A DNA stretch of 64,000 bases from the NCBI RefSeq assembly GCF_002931075.1, contig NZ_PSTQ01000001.1:124001-188000 (forward strand), given 5' to 3'. This document shows positions 53,168 through 63,999 of this stretch, in pieces. The position numbers and the translations under genes were made by a program. The DNA comes from Pseudoclavibacter sp. AY1F1 (GTDB lineage: Bacteria; Actinomycetota; Actinomycetes; Actinomycetales; Microbacteriaceae). Every line of letters begins with the position of its first letter. Within the stretch, counting starts at the first letter, position 1. The notes under the pieces were generated by a model. It saw only the letters and a program-made list of their open reading frames with translations, had not been told where the DNA came from and did no database searches.

Positions 53168-53702
53168 TACGTCCCCGCCCCGACCCCGACTCTTGCGGCT
53201 ATCCCCGCCAGTGGCCAGAGTAATCACCTGAGTACCCTGCTCCACCGAATCCAGCCGATGTTCCCCCGACGATCTTCAGCAGCGCGCACGAGCTTGCACC
53301 TCTTCCGAAGCTGACGCTGCCAAAGGACGCGTCCCCCGAGGCGGCCACGCTCGCGGGGCTCGCCTTCAAGAAGCGGTGGGCCGCCAAGCGCAAGGCCAAG
53401 GGGTGGTAGCCAGTGGATGCACCCGACATCGTGCTCTCGAGCGCCGTGCAGGTGTGCTGGGAGAAGTTCTGGCCCAAAGCATCCCGCGAGGTGAAAACCA
53501 GGGTTTCACGTCGCAAGCGAAACATCACAAGGCGACCACGATCTGCGTCTGGTGTCATACAGCAGACTCTCAGGCAGGTAGCGTTGCGCACACAATTCGG
53601 TTGAGGCGATCCGCGTCAGCCGACACACCGGCAGACGCGGGGGCAGCCGGGTTCCGACAGGTTCCAACGCTGCTCCAGGTTCTGCCCTGGCCGAGGAGCA
53701 CG
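53168..53702. other. Intergenic region with an orphan C-terminal coding fragment and glnP promoter
   Basis: No intact gene is supported here. The part 53224-53409 encodes a plausible protein end in one frame (listed separately). The remainder probably holds the promoter and leader of the fused importer gene. No clear operator was seen. Confidence 0.45.
53224..53409 (+). pseudogene. Orphan C-terminal fragment of an unknown protein
   Basis: One plus-strand frame, opened by a stop at 53221, reads SPEYPAPPNPADVPPTIF, then a short LPKLTLPKD stretch, and ends with the basic AFKKRWAAKRKAKGW before TAG. There is no start codon or ribosome site, yet the sequence has real-protein character. It may be the end of a gene lost by deletion. 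The family was not recognised. Confidence 0.35.
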
Positions 53703-55984
53703 ATGCGAACTTCGCTCACCTCACTCCTGCAACGAGTCGCAGACTCACGAAACCAAATCCTCTCCGTCATCGCGGTGGCACTGCTTCTGCTGCTGACCGG
53801 TGGTGCCATCGCGGGAACCGCGCAGGCGGCCACGATCGGCAAGAGCGCCGTCGAGGGACAGACCTACACGATCGCCACCGACACCACGTGGGCGCCGTTC
53901 GAGTTCGAGATCGACGGCGAACTGCGCGGCATCGACATGGACCTCATCAATGCCATCGCGGATGATCAGGGCTTCGACGTCGAGATCAAGTCGCTTGGCT
54001 TCGACGGGGCGTTGCAGGCAGTTCAGACCAACGCCGTGGACGGCATGATCGCCGGAATGTCGATCACTGACGAGCGGAAGGGCACCTTCGACTTCTCGAA
54101 CCCCTACTTCGACTCGGGCATCCAGATGGCCGTCGCGAAGAGCAACAACGACGTCACCACCTACGAGGACCTCGCCGGTAAGACCGTCGCCGCGAAGAAC
54201 GGCACGGAGGGCTTCACCTTCGCCGAGACGCTCGGCAAGGAAATCGGCTTCACCGTCACGGGCTTCCAGGATGCGTCTGACGCGTTCAACGACGTCACGA
54301 GCGGCAACTCGGTTGCCGTCTTCGATGACTTCCCGATCCTCCAGTACGGCATCGAGACGGGCGAGATCAACCTCAAGACCGTCACCGAGCCCGAGCGCGC
54401 GTCGTCGTACGGCTTCGCTGTGAACAAGGGCCAGAACCCGGAGCTTCGTGAGGCGTTCAATGAGGGCCTGAAGAACGTCGTCGAGAACGGCACGTACCAG
54501 GGCATCCTCGACGAGTACCTCGGAGATGGTGCGCCTGACGCGACCAAGATCTCCGGTGGCGTTGTCACCCTCGGCAACGAGGTCATCGAGGACGACGGGC
54601 CGGGAACGCTCCCGAAGAACCCGCTCTTCGCTGTCGACACCCCGCAGGACAAAGGCTCGTTCGTCATCGCGACGGACAACACCTACGCGCCGTTCGAGTT
54701 CGAGCAGAACGGCGAGACCATCGGCATCGACATGGACCTGATGCGCGCGATCGCCGCGAACCAGGGCTTCACGGTCGACATCAAGCCGCTCGGCTTCGAC
54801 GCCGCTCTCCAAGCAGTGCAGTCCGGCCAGGCCGACGGCATCATCGCCGGCATGACCATCACCGACGAGCGCAAGGAGGTCTTCGACTTCTCGGAGCCGT
54901 ACTTCACCTCCGGTGTGCAGATGGCCGTCGCTGAGGGCGACACGAGCATCGCCGGCTACGAGGACCTGGCCGGCAAGAACGTCGCCGTCAAGACTGGAAC
55001 CGTGGGCGCCACGACCGCCGAAGAGCTCTCGACCGAGTACGGCTTCACGATCCGCACGTTCTCCGACACCGCCGACATGATCGCGGAGGTGCAGACGGGC
55101 AACTCCGTCGCACTGTTCGAGGACTTCCCTGTCCTGCAATACGGCATCCAGCAGGGCAACGGCCTCATGACCGTGGGAGACCCCATCGAGGGCGGCGAGT
55201 ACGGCTTCGCGGTGCTCAAGGGACAGAACGCTGACCTGCTCGAGATGTTCGACGCCGGCCTCGCCAACGCCGAAGACACGGGAGTGCTCGACACGATCAA
55301 CGACCGCTACCTGGGCAGCGAGGAGGAGTCGGGACAGCTCGGCTTCTTCGAGCTCGTCGTCGCCGCCTTCCCGTCGCTCATGGTCGGCCTCGGCTACACG
55401 CTGCTCGCCACGGCGCTCTCGCTCGTCTTCGCCATGATCCTGGGCCTCGCGTTCGGCTTCCTGAAGATCTCGAAGAACCTGCTCCTCCGCGGCATCGCGT
55501 CGACGTACGTGAACATCTTCCGAGGCACCCCGGTGCTGGTGCAGGCGTTCTTCTTCTACTTCGGTGTGCCAGCCGTGACGGGCATCTCGCTCGACGCGCT
55601 GACAGCCGGTGTGATCACGCTGAGCCTCAACGCTGGCGCGTACATCACGGAGACGGTGCGCTCGGGCATTCAGTCGGTCGACCCAGGTCAGATGGAGGCG
55701 GCTCGCTCGCTCGGTCTGACGCGCGGCAAGTCGATGCGCCGGGTTGTGCTGCCGCAGGCGTTCAAGATCATGACGCCGTCGCTCATCAACCAGTTCATCA
55801 TCACGCTGAAGGACACCTCGCTGCTGTCCGTCCTCGGCTTCGCTGAGCTCACCTACCAGGGCCGAATCGTCATCGCCTCGACCTTCCGGTCGTTCGAGAT
55901 CTGGCTCGTCGTCGGTGTGCTCTACTTCATCGTCATCTACCTGCTGACGGTCCTCTCCAACTACGTCGACAAGAGGTTCAACAA

Positions 55985-55988
<4 letters not shown>
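53703..55988 (+). CDS. glnP: Fused amino-acid ABC importer: two binding domains + permease (GlnP-like)
   Basis: The 761-residue protein has a signal/anchor helix (~20-42), then two family-3 solute-binding domains (~50-285 and ~318-545). They are closely similar (both ATDxTxAPFEFE, GIDMDL, LGFDxALQAVQ, GMxITDER). A permease domain (~550-755) with the EAA loop [21 protein letters not shown] follows. This is the layout of lactococcal GlnP, which imports glutamine/glutamate. Tethered domains replace a free binding protein. Its last codon overlaps glnQ. The signature APFEFE supports polar amino-acid binding; exact specificity is unknown. Confidence 0.9.
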
Positions 55989-56800
<812 letters not shown>

Positions 56801-56831
56801 CGATTCTGCGCCTCCAGCGCTGAAGAACGTG

Positions 56832-56867
56832 GCACCCCCTGTCCGGTGGACAGGGGGTGCTTCGTTT
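56832..56867 (+). terminator. Terminator of the glnPQ operon
   Basis: GCACCCCCTGTCC and its complement around GGT form a perfect 13-bp stem followed by TTCGTTT. Confidence 0.88.
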
Positions 56868-56883
56868 CCACTAGCCTGTCGAG

Positions 56884-58587
56884 GTGACGCTCAACGATGC
56901 ACCCACAGCCGCCCAGTTCGCCAACGACACCACTCCCGGATCCGAATGGTGGCGCTCCGCCGTCATCTACCAGGTCTACCCGCGCTCGTTCGCGGACGGC
57001 AGCGGCGACGGCATCGGCGATCTCGCCGGCGTGACGGCGCACATCCCTGACCTCGCGGACCTTGGCATCGACGCCATTTGGCTCTCGCCGTTCTACCCGT
57101 CGCCGCTCAACGACGCCGGGTACGACGTCGCCGACTACTGCGACGTCGACCCCGTCTTCGGCACGCTCGATGAGTTCGACCGGATGCTCGACGCTGCTCA
57201 CGAGCGCGGCATCCGCATCATCGTCGACATCGTCCCGAACCACTCGTCGTCGGAGCACGCCTGGTTCAAGGCGGCGCTTGCCGCGGGACCTGGCAGCCCT
57301 GAGCGCGCCCGCTACCTCTTCCGCGAGGGGAAGGGCGAGCACGGGGAGCTGCCGCCGAACAACTGGCAGTCGCTGTTCGGCGGACCGGCCTGGACTCGTC
57401 TCACGGAAGCGGACGGCACGCCGGGCCAGTGGTACCTGCACCTCTTCGATTCGACGCAGCCCGACTTCGACTGGTCGAACCCGGTGGTGCACCAGGACTT
57501 CGAGGACATCCTCCGTTTCTGGCTCGACCGCGGCGTCGACGGCTTCCGCATCGACGTCGCCCACGGCCTCGCGAAGGAGGACGGGCTGCCCGACTACATC
57601 CCCGTCGAGAGCAACCTGCCCATCGTCGGCGACCCCCGCACCCCGTACCTCGGGCAGGAGGCCGTGCACGAGATCTTCCGCGCCTGGCACCTCGTCGCCG
57701 CCGAGTACGACGGCGACCGCGTGCTGTGCGGTGAGGCGTGGCTGCCGAGCGTCGAGGAGATGGCCGAGTGGGTTCGCCCGGGCCAGCTGCACCAGACGTT
57801 CAACTTCGCGTACCTGCGCGCTCCTTGGGACGCGGACGGCCAGAAAGAGGTCGTGACGCGCTCGCTCGCCGCGTTCGCCTCATCCGGTGCCCCCAGCACG
57901 TGGGTGCTGTCGAACCACGACACCGTGCGCCACGCGACCCGCCTCGCGCTGACCGAGCCCAACGCGCACGGCGCCGGAGTCGGCCCGAAGACCCCGGGCC
58001 AGCCCGACCCCGTCGTCGGGGAACGTCGTGCCCGCGCCGCGACGGCGCTCATGCTCGGCCTCCCGGGGTCGAGCTACCTCTACCAGGGCGAGGAGCTCGG
58101 CCTGCCCGACGTCATCGACCTCGCCGACGACGCTCGCCAGGACCCGATCTTCATCCGCTCCGAGGGCGAGCTGTACGGCCGCGACGGGTGCCGCGTGCCG
58201 ATCCCGTGGGAAGCGGACGGCGCCAGCTACGGATTCAGCGCGACCGGGAAATCCTGGCTGCCGCAGCCTGAGCTGTGGGGGAAACTCGCGCGCAGCGAGC
58301 AGGTGCACGACGCCTCCTCGACCCTGAACCTGTACCGGTCGCTGCTGGCGCTGCGACGCGAGCATGACCTCGGCATGGGCGATGCGCGCTTCGAGTGGGT
58401 CGACGGCTTCGGCGACGAGGTACTCGCCTACCGCAACGGCGACGTCACCGTCATCACGAACTTCGGAGCGGAGCCGGTGGAGCTGCCGGAGGGCCTTCGA
58501 GTGCTCGCCCGCAGCGAGGTCGCGCACGTGGACGGCGCTACCCAGCTGCCGACTGATACGACGGTCTGGCTTGGTGCAGCCGAGTAG
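56884..58587 (+). CDS. GH13 alpha-glucosidase
   Basis: The 567-residue cytoplasmic glycosidase of family 13 (oligo-1,6-glucosidase/maltase group) has the four conserved regions: DIVPNHSS, GFRIDVAHG (nucleophile Asp), VLCGEAWLP (acid/base Glu) and LSNHDTVR. WWRSAVIYQVYPRSFADGSGDGIGD is the N-terminal signature. A C-terminal beta-sandwich completes it. It releases glucose from alpha-glucosides such as maltose or trehalose-like sugars. GTG start; its 3' end overlaps the PAP2-like gene by 14 bases. Confidence 0.93.
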   Translation: MTLNDAPTAAQFANDTTPGSEWWRSAVIYQVYPRSFADGSGDGIGDLAGVTAHIPDLADLGIDAIWLSPFYPSPLNDAGYDVADYCDVDPVFGTLDEFDRMLDAAHERGIRIIVDIVPNHSSSEHAWFKAALAAGPGSPERARYLFREGKGEHGELPPNNWQSLFGGPAWTRLTEADGTPGQWYLHLFDSTQPDFDWSNPVVHQDFEDILRFWLDRGVDGFRIDVAHGLAKEDGLPDYIPVESNLPIVGDPRTPYLGQEAVHEIFRAWHLVAAEYDGDRVLCGEAWLPSVEEMAEWVRPGQLHQTFNFAYLRAPWDADGQKEVVTRSLAAFASSGAPSTWVLSNHDTVRHATRLALTEPNAHGAGVGPKTPGQPDPVVGERRARAATALMLGLPGSSYLYQGEELGLPDVIDLADDARQDPIFIRSEGELYGRDGCRVPIPWEADGASYGFSATGKSWLPQPELWGKLARSEQVHDASSTLNLYRSLLALRREHDLGMGDARFEWVDGFGDEVLAYRNGDVTVITNFGAEPVELPEGLRVLARSEVAHVDGATQLPTDTTVWLGAAE

Positions 58588-59251
58588 CACCGCGGCGTCT
58601 GGAGCGTCTGGCTTTTCTGGAGCGTCTGGCTTGCCTGGAGAACCTGGCTTGCCTGGAGTGTCAGTTCGCGGCAGCGTCGGGGCGGCGAGGCTCATCACCG
58701 AGCTCTCGACCCCGGCGCTGCCGGTTGTTGTGATCTCGCTGCTGTGCGGTATCTCGAGCAGCCCGGGCTGGGCGGGCCTCCTGTGGGGTGCCATCCCGGC
58801 TGTGCTGTGCGGGGTTGTGCCTTACGCGGTGCTCGAGATCGCGTCGCGGCGCGGGATGCTCACCGACCGTCACGTCACGCAGAAGCGGCAGCGGCCGTGG
58901 GCGTACGGCATCTGTCTCGTGTCGGTCGCCGTCAGTGTCGCGCTTCTCGTCCTGCTTGGCGCGCCATCGATGATGTTCTGGGCGCTCGGGACAATGTTCG
59001 TGGGGCTCGTCGCCGCTGGCGGCATCACGGTGGTCGGCCCGAAGGTGTCCGTTCACGCGTTCTGCTGGAGCGCGCTGTGCGTGTTTCTCGCGTTGCTCTT
59101 CTCGCCCTGGTGGCTGCTGCTCGGACTCGTTCTGCCGGTGATCGCCTGGAGCCGCCTCCGCCTCGAACATCACTCGCCGACCGAGGTTGTGCTCGGCACG
59201 GTGCTCGGTGCCCTCGTCACGGCGGTCGCCTGGTTCTTTCAGCCGATGTGA
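58574..59251 (+). CDS. PAP2-superfamily-like membrane protein with collagen-like N-terminus
   Basis: From the GTG at 58574 the 225-residue protein has a Gly-rich N-terminus (~10-30) of type GASGFSGASGLPGEPGLPG, then six membrane helices. TQKRQRPWAYG resembles the KxxxxxxRP motif of PAP2 phosphatases, and WSRLRLEHHSPTEVVLG the third SRxxxxxHxxxD motif, with Glu for Asp. Motif 2 (SGH) is not clear; KVSVHAF is the nearest. It may act on membrane-lipid phosphates or be inactive. It overlaps the glucosidase gene, so the two are coupled. Confidence 0.65.
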   Translation: MQPSSTAASGASGFSGASGLPGEPGLPGVSVRGSVGAARLITELSTPALPVVVISLLCGISSSPGWAGLLWGAIPAVLCGVVPYAVLEIASRRGMLTDRHVTQKRQRPWAYGICLVSVAVSVALLVLLGAPSMMFWALGTMFVGLVAAGGITVVGPKVSVHAFCWSALCVFLALLFSPWWLLLGLVLPVIAWSRLRLEHHSPTEVVLGTVLGALVTAVAWFFQPM

Positions 59252-59412
59252 TCGGCGGCGCGACTGGTCGACCCGGTCAGCGCCGCCAGGTACAGTTCAC
59301 TCGGATCGTACGCCTCTTCGCTGACCCGAGACACAGCCATTTGCGGATGTGCGGGAGCACACTCGAAGCGGTGGCCGGATCTCGCTGGCCCCGCTTCGGA
59401 AGGATTCAGCAG

Positions 59413-60168
59413 ATGGCATTTCAGGACAAAGTCGCGATCGTGACCGGCGGCGGTTCGGGGATTGGCGAGGCGATCGCCAAGGACCTCGCGGCGAACGGCG
59501 TCAAAGTTGTCGTCTCCGACATCAACCTCGACGGCGCGAAGCGCGTCGTCGGCGAGATCGAGGCTGCGGGCGGCACGGCTTCAGCGTTCGAGGCGAACAC
59601 GGCAATCGCCGAGGACAGCGTCCGGACCGTGGAGTACGCCGTCGCGACCTACGGCAAGCTCAACTACGCGGTGAACAACGCCGGCATCGGCGGCAAGGCG
59701 GCCCCCGCGGCAGAGGTGGAAGTCGACGACTGGGACCGCGTCATCAACATCAACCTCAACGGCGTGCTCTACGGCCTGCGCGCGCAGATCCCCGCCATCC
59801 TCGAGGCCGGCGCCGACGAGGGCGCGATCGTCAACATGGCGTCGATCCACGGCACCGTCGCCGCGATCGGCAGCGGCGCGTACACCGCGGCGAAGCACGG
59901 CGTTGTCGGCCTCACCAAGAACGCGGCAGCGGAGTACGGGCCGCAGGGACTGCGCATCAACTCCGTCGGACCCGCGTACATCCGCACCCCGCTCCTCGAG
60001 CAGCACCTCGACGCGGCCGGGTTCGCGGCGCTCGAGGCGAAGCATCCACTTGGCCGACTCGGCAAGCCGGAGGAGGTTGCGAACCTCGCGACGTTCCTCC
60101 TCTCCGACAAAGCGAGCTTCATGACGGGCGCCTACGTGCTCGTCGACGGCGGCTACACGGCCGTCTGA
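59413..60168 (+). CDS. Short-chain dehydrogenase/reductase
   Basis: The 251-residue classical SDR has TGGGSGIG for cofactor binding (~11-18), NNAGIGG (~88), the catalytic Ser in NMASIHGT and YTAAKHG (YxxxK). The late motif RINSVGPAYIRTPLL and the C-terminal FMTGAYVLVDGGYTAV are family hallmarks. The Asp in VSDINLDGAK at the end of strand 2 favours NAD over NADP. It is a stand-alone gene with an AGGATT-type ribosome site. Substrate is unknown. Confidence 0.92.
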   Translation: MAFQDKVAIVTGGGSGIGEAIAKDLAANGVKVVVSDINLDGAKRVVGEIEAAGGTASAFEANTAIAEDSVRTVEYAVATYGKLNYAVNNAGIGGKAAPAAEVEVDDWDRVININLNGVLYGLRAQIPAILEAGADEGAIVNMASIHGTVAAIGSGAYTAAKHGVVGLTKNAAAEYGPQGLRINSVGPAYIRTPLLEQHLDAAGFAALEAKHPLGRLGKPEEVANLATFLLSDKASFMTGAYVLVDGGYTAV

Positions 60169-60186
60169 CCGCTGCACCCGCCACAG

Positions 60187-60239
60187 GAGTCAGCCAGAGG
60201 CCCCCCTTTTCCGTGGGGGAGCGTGCTTCCGGCTGACTC
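60187..60239. terminator. Possible bidirectional hairpin
   Basis: GAGTCAGCC and its complement GGCTGACTC enclose a C-rich/G-rich inner stem between the convergent SDR and hrpA genes. The inner pairing is imperfect. Confidence 0.55.
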
Positions 60240-60288
60240 TTCGTGCCGGGTGGTAGCGGGGGTCAAGCGGAAGCGTTGCGGCGGCGCG

Positions 60289-63200
60289 CTACTTCTCGGC
60301 GATGGCCTGGCGGATGCGCTTGAGCGAGACCGTCTCGGACGTGCCGAGCTGCTGGGCGAAGAGACTCACGCGGAACTCCTCGAGCATCCACCTGACCTGC
60401 ACGATGGATGCTGGGGCGGTCCGGTTCACGGGGAACGTGCCGCCCGCCTCCGTGTACAGGGCCGTGGCCTGCTCAACCTGCATAACGCCTGCCCGCTCGA
60501 TGCTCGAGTGGCTGAGCACGCGGTCAAGTCGGTACGTGAGGGCGCGAAGGTAACGCGGAAGGTGCGCGAGGCGGGCGACGCCCGTCCTCGAGACGAAGCC
60601 GGGGTACACGAGGGCCTGCAGCTGCGACCTGGCGTCGGCGAGCGACGGCAGCACCGAGATGTGGTTCGCCGACTTGAGCGCCTTGTTGGCCTCGCGGAAG
60701 CGGTCGAGCACCTCGGAGACGAGCTTCGTCTGCGCGAACATGCGGTCGAGGAGGGTCGCGTTGAAGGCGTCGCGCAGCACGTCGAAGGCGGCACGAGTTC
60801 GGACGGGTCCGCCGTGCTCCGCGCTGTAGGCGGCAACCGCATCCTGGGCGAGAGCGGCGACGATGTCGTTGAACAGCGCTGGCGTCGAGTGGTACGGGCT
60901 CGTCGCGAGGGCGAGCTTCTCCTTCGCCGTCAGGTGCTCTTGCACATAGCTTGCGGGGGAGGGCACGGATGCGGCGAGCAGGGCCGCGACGCCGACCGGA
61001 TGCTCCCGCGCCTGGTCCTCCGGAGTCGTCACGAGGCGCAGGTCGATGCTGCCCTTGACGACGGCGAGCGAAGGGTAGGCGCGGATCACACCGTGCTTGC
61101 GCTTGATGTCGATGAGCTCGGGGATCTCGTCGAGCGGCCACTCGGTGAGACCATGCTGGTCGTAGCGAAGTTCCGCCGTGGATGCGCTCTGGGCTGGGAC
61201 CGAGCCTGCCTCCCGCACGCCGCTCCCGGGCCGTGCCGGAGCCGCGACTTCCTGCGTCGCGCGCAGCACGGACGCCTCCGACGCCTTCTTGAGCTTCTCC
61301 TGCAGCGTCTTCAGGTCTTCGCCGGTGCCGAGCTCGCGGCCCCGGTCGTCGAGCACACGGAAGCGCACGCGCAGGTGCGACGCCACACGGCTCCAGTCGA
61401 ACTCGGAGACGTCGAAGCGGATGCCCGCCTGCCGCTGCATGATCTGCCGGAGCGCGTCGTCGAAGTCGCCTGGCACGTCCTGGCCGAGGTCGGGTCTCGC
61501 CTCGCCGAGCTCGCCGAGGAGCTTGTCTGCCCAGTCGGCGGAGGGCACAAAGTTCCGGCGGGTCGATTTCGGCAGCGACTTGAGCAAGGCAATGACGAGC
61601 TCGCGGCGCATGCCCGGCACCTGCCAGTCGAAGCCGCGGTCGTCGAGGCGCGACAGGAGGGGGAGCGGGATGTTGACGGTCACGCCGTCGTCGGGCGCGC
61701 CCGGGTCGAAGCGGTACCTGAGGCGCAGGCGCTGATCGCCCTGCTTCCACTCTGTCGGGAACCCTGCGCCCTGCTCGTCTGGGTCGGCGTGCTCCTCGCC
61801 GAGCACATCCGCCCGCGTCATGGTGAGCAGCTGCGGGGTCTGCTGCTGCGCGCCCTGCCACCACTTCTCGAACGTCGACTGCGAGACGACGTCGCGGGGG
61901 AGCCGCTCGTCGTAGAACTCGAACACGGCGTCCTCGTCGTCGGAGTACGCGCCGCGCGACCTGGTGCGCTCCTCGAGGTCGGCGAGGCTCTTGCGCAACG
62001 CCCGGTTCTTCGAGTCGAAGCTGTGGCGGCCGTTCCAGTCGCCCTCGACGAGGGCGTGGCGGATGAACAGGTCGCGCGACCAGGCCGGGTCGATCTTCGA
62101 GAACTGCACCGTGCGTCCGCGGACGATCGGCACGCCGTAGAGGGTCACGCGCTCGATGGCGACGGCGGAGCCCTGCTTCTTCTCCCAGTGCGGGTCGGAG
62201 TGGTTGCGCTTCGCGAGGTCGCCCGCGAGCACCTCGGCCCAGGCGGGATCGATCTTGGCGACGGTGCGCGCGAAGAGGCGGCTCGTCTCGACGAGCTCTG
62301 CCGCCATGACGACGTCCGGCTGCTTCTTCGCCTTCGCGAGGCCCGAGCCCGGGAAGATCTGGAAGCGCGTGCCGCGGGCTCCCGCGTAGTCGCGCTTCAG
62401 CTCGTCGCGGATGCCGATGTGGCTGAGGAGGCCGGCGAGCATGGAGCGGTGGATGGCGTCGGCGAGGGCGCCGGGCTCCTGCACCTGTCCGGCGGCGGGC
62501 CGCTGCACCTTGAGCCCGATGGGGCCAGCGAGCTGGCGCAGCTGCCGGAACACGTCCTGCCATTCGCGGAAGCGGACGAAGTTGATGAACTCGTCGCGGC
62601 ATTTACGCCGGAAGGCGCTCGAACCGAGCTCGTGGCTCTGCTCCTCGAGGTAGTTCCAGAGGTTCACGAGCGTGAGGAAGTCGCTGGACGGGTCGCGGAA
62701 GCGGGCGTGCAGCTCGTCGGCCTTCTGCCGGTGGTCGAGCGGCCGCTCGCGGATGTCCTGCACGGTCATGCCGGCCACGATGATGAGCACCTCACGGCTC
62801 ACGTCGTGCTGTTTCGACTCGATGACCATGCGCCCGAAGCGGGGGTCGATAGGCAGGCGGGCGAGGCTGCGGCCCGTCTTGGTGAGGCGCAGCTGGCTGG
62901 CCTGCCCGTGGCTGGCCTTGCCGGGTTCGACGGCGCCGAGCTCGCTGAGCAGGTCGGTGCCGTCCTTGATGCCGCGGGCGTCCGGCGGCTGCAGGAACGG
63001 GAACTCTGAGAGGGCGCCGAGGCCGAGTTCGAGCATCTGCAGGAGCACGCTCGCGAGGTTCGTGCGGAGGATCTCGGGCTCCGTGAACTCCGGACGGCGG
63101 TCGAAGTCGGCCTCGGAGTACAGGCGGATGGCGACGCCTGCCGAAGTGCGGCCGGCGCGGCCGGATCGCTGCTTGGCGGAAGCCTGCGAGATGGCCTCGA

Positions 63201-63999
63201 TGGGGAGGCGCTGCACCTTCGCGCGCGTCGAGTAGCGGGAGATGCGGGCCGTGCCCGTGTCGATGACGGCCACGATGCCCGGCACCGTGAGGCTCGTCTC
63301 GGCGACGTTCGTCGCCAGCACCACGCGGCGCCGCACGCCAGGCGGGCGCTTCGACTCGAACACGCGGTGCTGTTCGGCGGAGGAAAGGCGCCCGAAGAGC
63401 GGCAGCACCTCCGTCGACTCGGGGCGACGGTCGCGCGCGACGTGCGCGCGGATCGCGTCCTGCGCATCCCGGATCTCCTGCTCGCCCGAAAGGAACACGA
63501 GGACGTCGCCCGGCAGGTCGCGGTCAAGCTCGTCGAGCGCATCCACGATGCCCTCGAACATGTCGCGCTCAGGCGTCTGCGGTGCCGCGTCTTCGTCGTC
63601 GTCCTCGCCGGGGAGAGCGGCGTCGGCGACAAGCGGCCGGTAGCGCACGTCGACGGGGAACGTTCGACCCGAGACCTCGATCATGGGGGCGTCGTTGAAG
63701 TGCTTCGAGAACGACTCGGGGTCGATCGTCGCCGACGTGATGATGACCTTCAGATCGGGCCGCTTCGGCAGGAGCGTCTTCAGGTAGCCGAGGAGGAAGT
63801 CGATGTTGAGGCTGCGCTCGTGGGCCTCGTCAATGATGATCGTGTCGTACTTGCGCAGCAGGCGATCGCGGTGGATCTCGTTGAGGAGGATGCCGTCGGT
63901 CATAAGCTTGACGCGCGTCTCGGCCGACACCTCGTCGGTGAAGCGCACCTGGTAGCCGACCAGCCCGCCGATGTCGCCGCCGAGCTCATCGGCGATGCG
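60289..63999 (-). CDS. hrpA: ATP-dependent RNA helicase HrpA (partial)
   Basis: The 1236 visible residues lack the N-terminus, which lies beyond the right edge. RIADELGGDIGGLVGYQVRF near the edge, the DEAH motif II in IIIDEAHERSLNIDFLLGYLK, motif III SATI, and motif VI QRSGRAGRTSAGVAIRLY identify the DEAH-box helicase HrpA. The HA2/OB-type region and a long C-terminal DUF3418 (~760-1230) complete it. HrpA acts on mRNA structure and stalled ribosomes. The Walker A part is outside the window. It converges on the SDR gene. Confidence 0.95.
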   Translation of the reverse strand, partial: RIADELGGDIGGLVGYQVRFTDEVSAETRVKLMTDGILLNEIHRDRLLRKYDTIIIDEAHERSLNIDFLLGYLKTLLPKRPDLKVIITSATIDPESFSKHFNDAPMIEVSGRTFPVDVRYRPLVADAALPGEDDDEDAAPQTPERDMFEGIVDALDELDRDLPGDVLVFLSGEQEIRDAQDAIRAHVARDRRPESTEVLPLFGRLSSAEQHRVFESKRPPGVRRRVVLATNVAETSLTVPGIVAVIDTGTARISRYSTRAKVQRLPIEAISQASAKQRSGRAGRTSAGVAIRLYSEADFDRRPEFTEPEILRTNLASVLLQMLELGLGALSEFPFLQPPDARGIKDGTDLLSELGAVEPGKASHGQASQLRLTKTGRSLARLPIDPRFGRMVIESKQHDVSREVLIIVAGMTVQDIRERPLDHRQKADELHARFRDPSSDFLTLVNLWNYLEEQSHELGSSAFRRKCRDEFINFVRFREWQDVFRQLRQLAGPIGLKVQRPAAGQVQEPGALADAIHRSMLAGLLSHIGIRDELKRDYAGARGTRFQIFPGSGLAKAKKQPDVVMAAELVETSRLFARTVAKIDPAWAEVLAGDLAKRNHSDPHWEKKQGSAVAIERVTLYGVPIVRGRTVQFSKIDPAWSRDLFIRHALVEGDWNGRHSFDSKNRALRKSLADLEERTRSRGAYSDDEDAVFEFYDERLPRDVVSQSTFEKWWQGAQQQTPQLLTMTRADVLGEEHADPDEQGAGFPTEWKQGDQRLRLRYRFDPGAPDDGVTVNIPLPLLSRLDDRGFDWQVPGMRRELVIALLKSLPKSTRRNFVPSADWADKLLGELGEARPDLGQDVPGDFDDALRQIMQRQAGIRFDVSEFDWSRVASHLRVRFRVLDDRGRELGTGEDLKTLQEKLKKASEASVLRATQEVAAPARPGSGVREAGSVPAQSASTAELRYDQHGLTEWPLDEIPELIDIKRKHGVIRAYPSLAVVKGSIDLRLVTTPEDQAREHPVGVAALLAASVPSPASYVQEHLTAKEKLALATSPYHSTPALFNDIVAALAQDAVAAYSAEHGGPVRTRAAFDVLRDAFNATLLDRMFAQTKLVSEVLDRFREANKALKSANHISVLPSLADARSQLQALVYPGFVSRTGVARLAHLPRYLRALTYRLDRVLSHSSIERAGVMQVEQATALYTEAGGTFPVNRTAPASIVQVRWMLEEFRVSLFAQQLGTSETVSLKRIRQAIAEK

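Noticed and set aside
60223-63009. A 928-codon plus-strand open frame opposite hrpA
   Set aside because: The minus strand carries all DEAH-helicase motifs; the plus-strand product is low-complexity Leu/Arg/Val with no domain.
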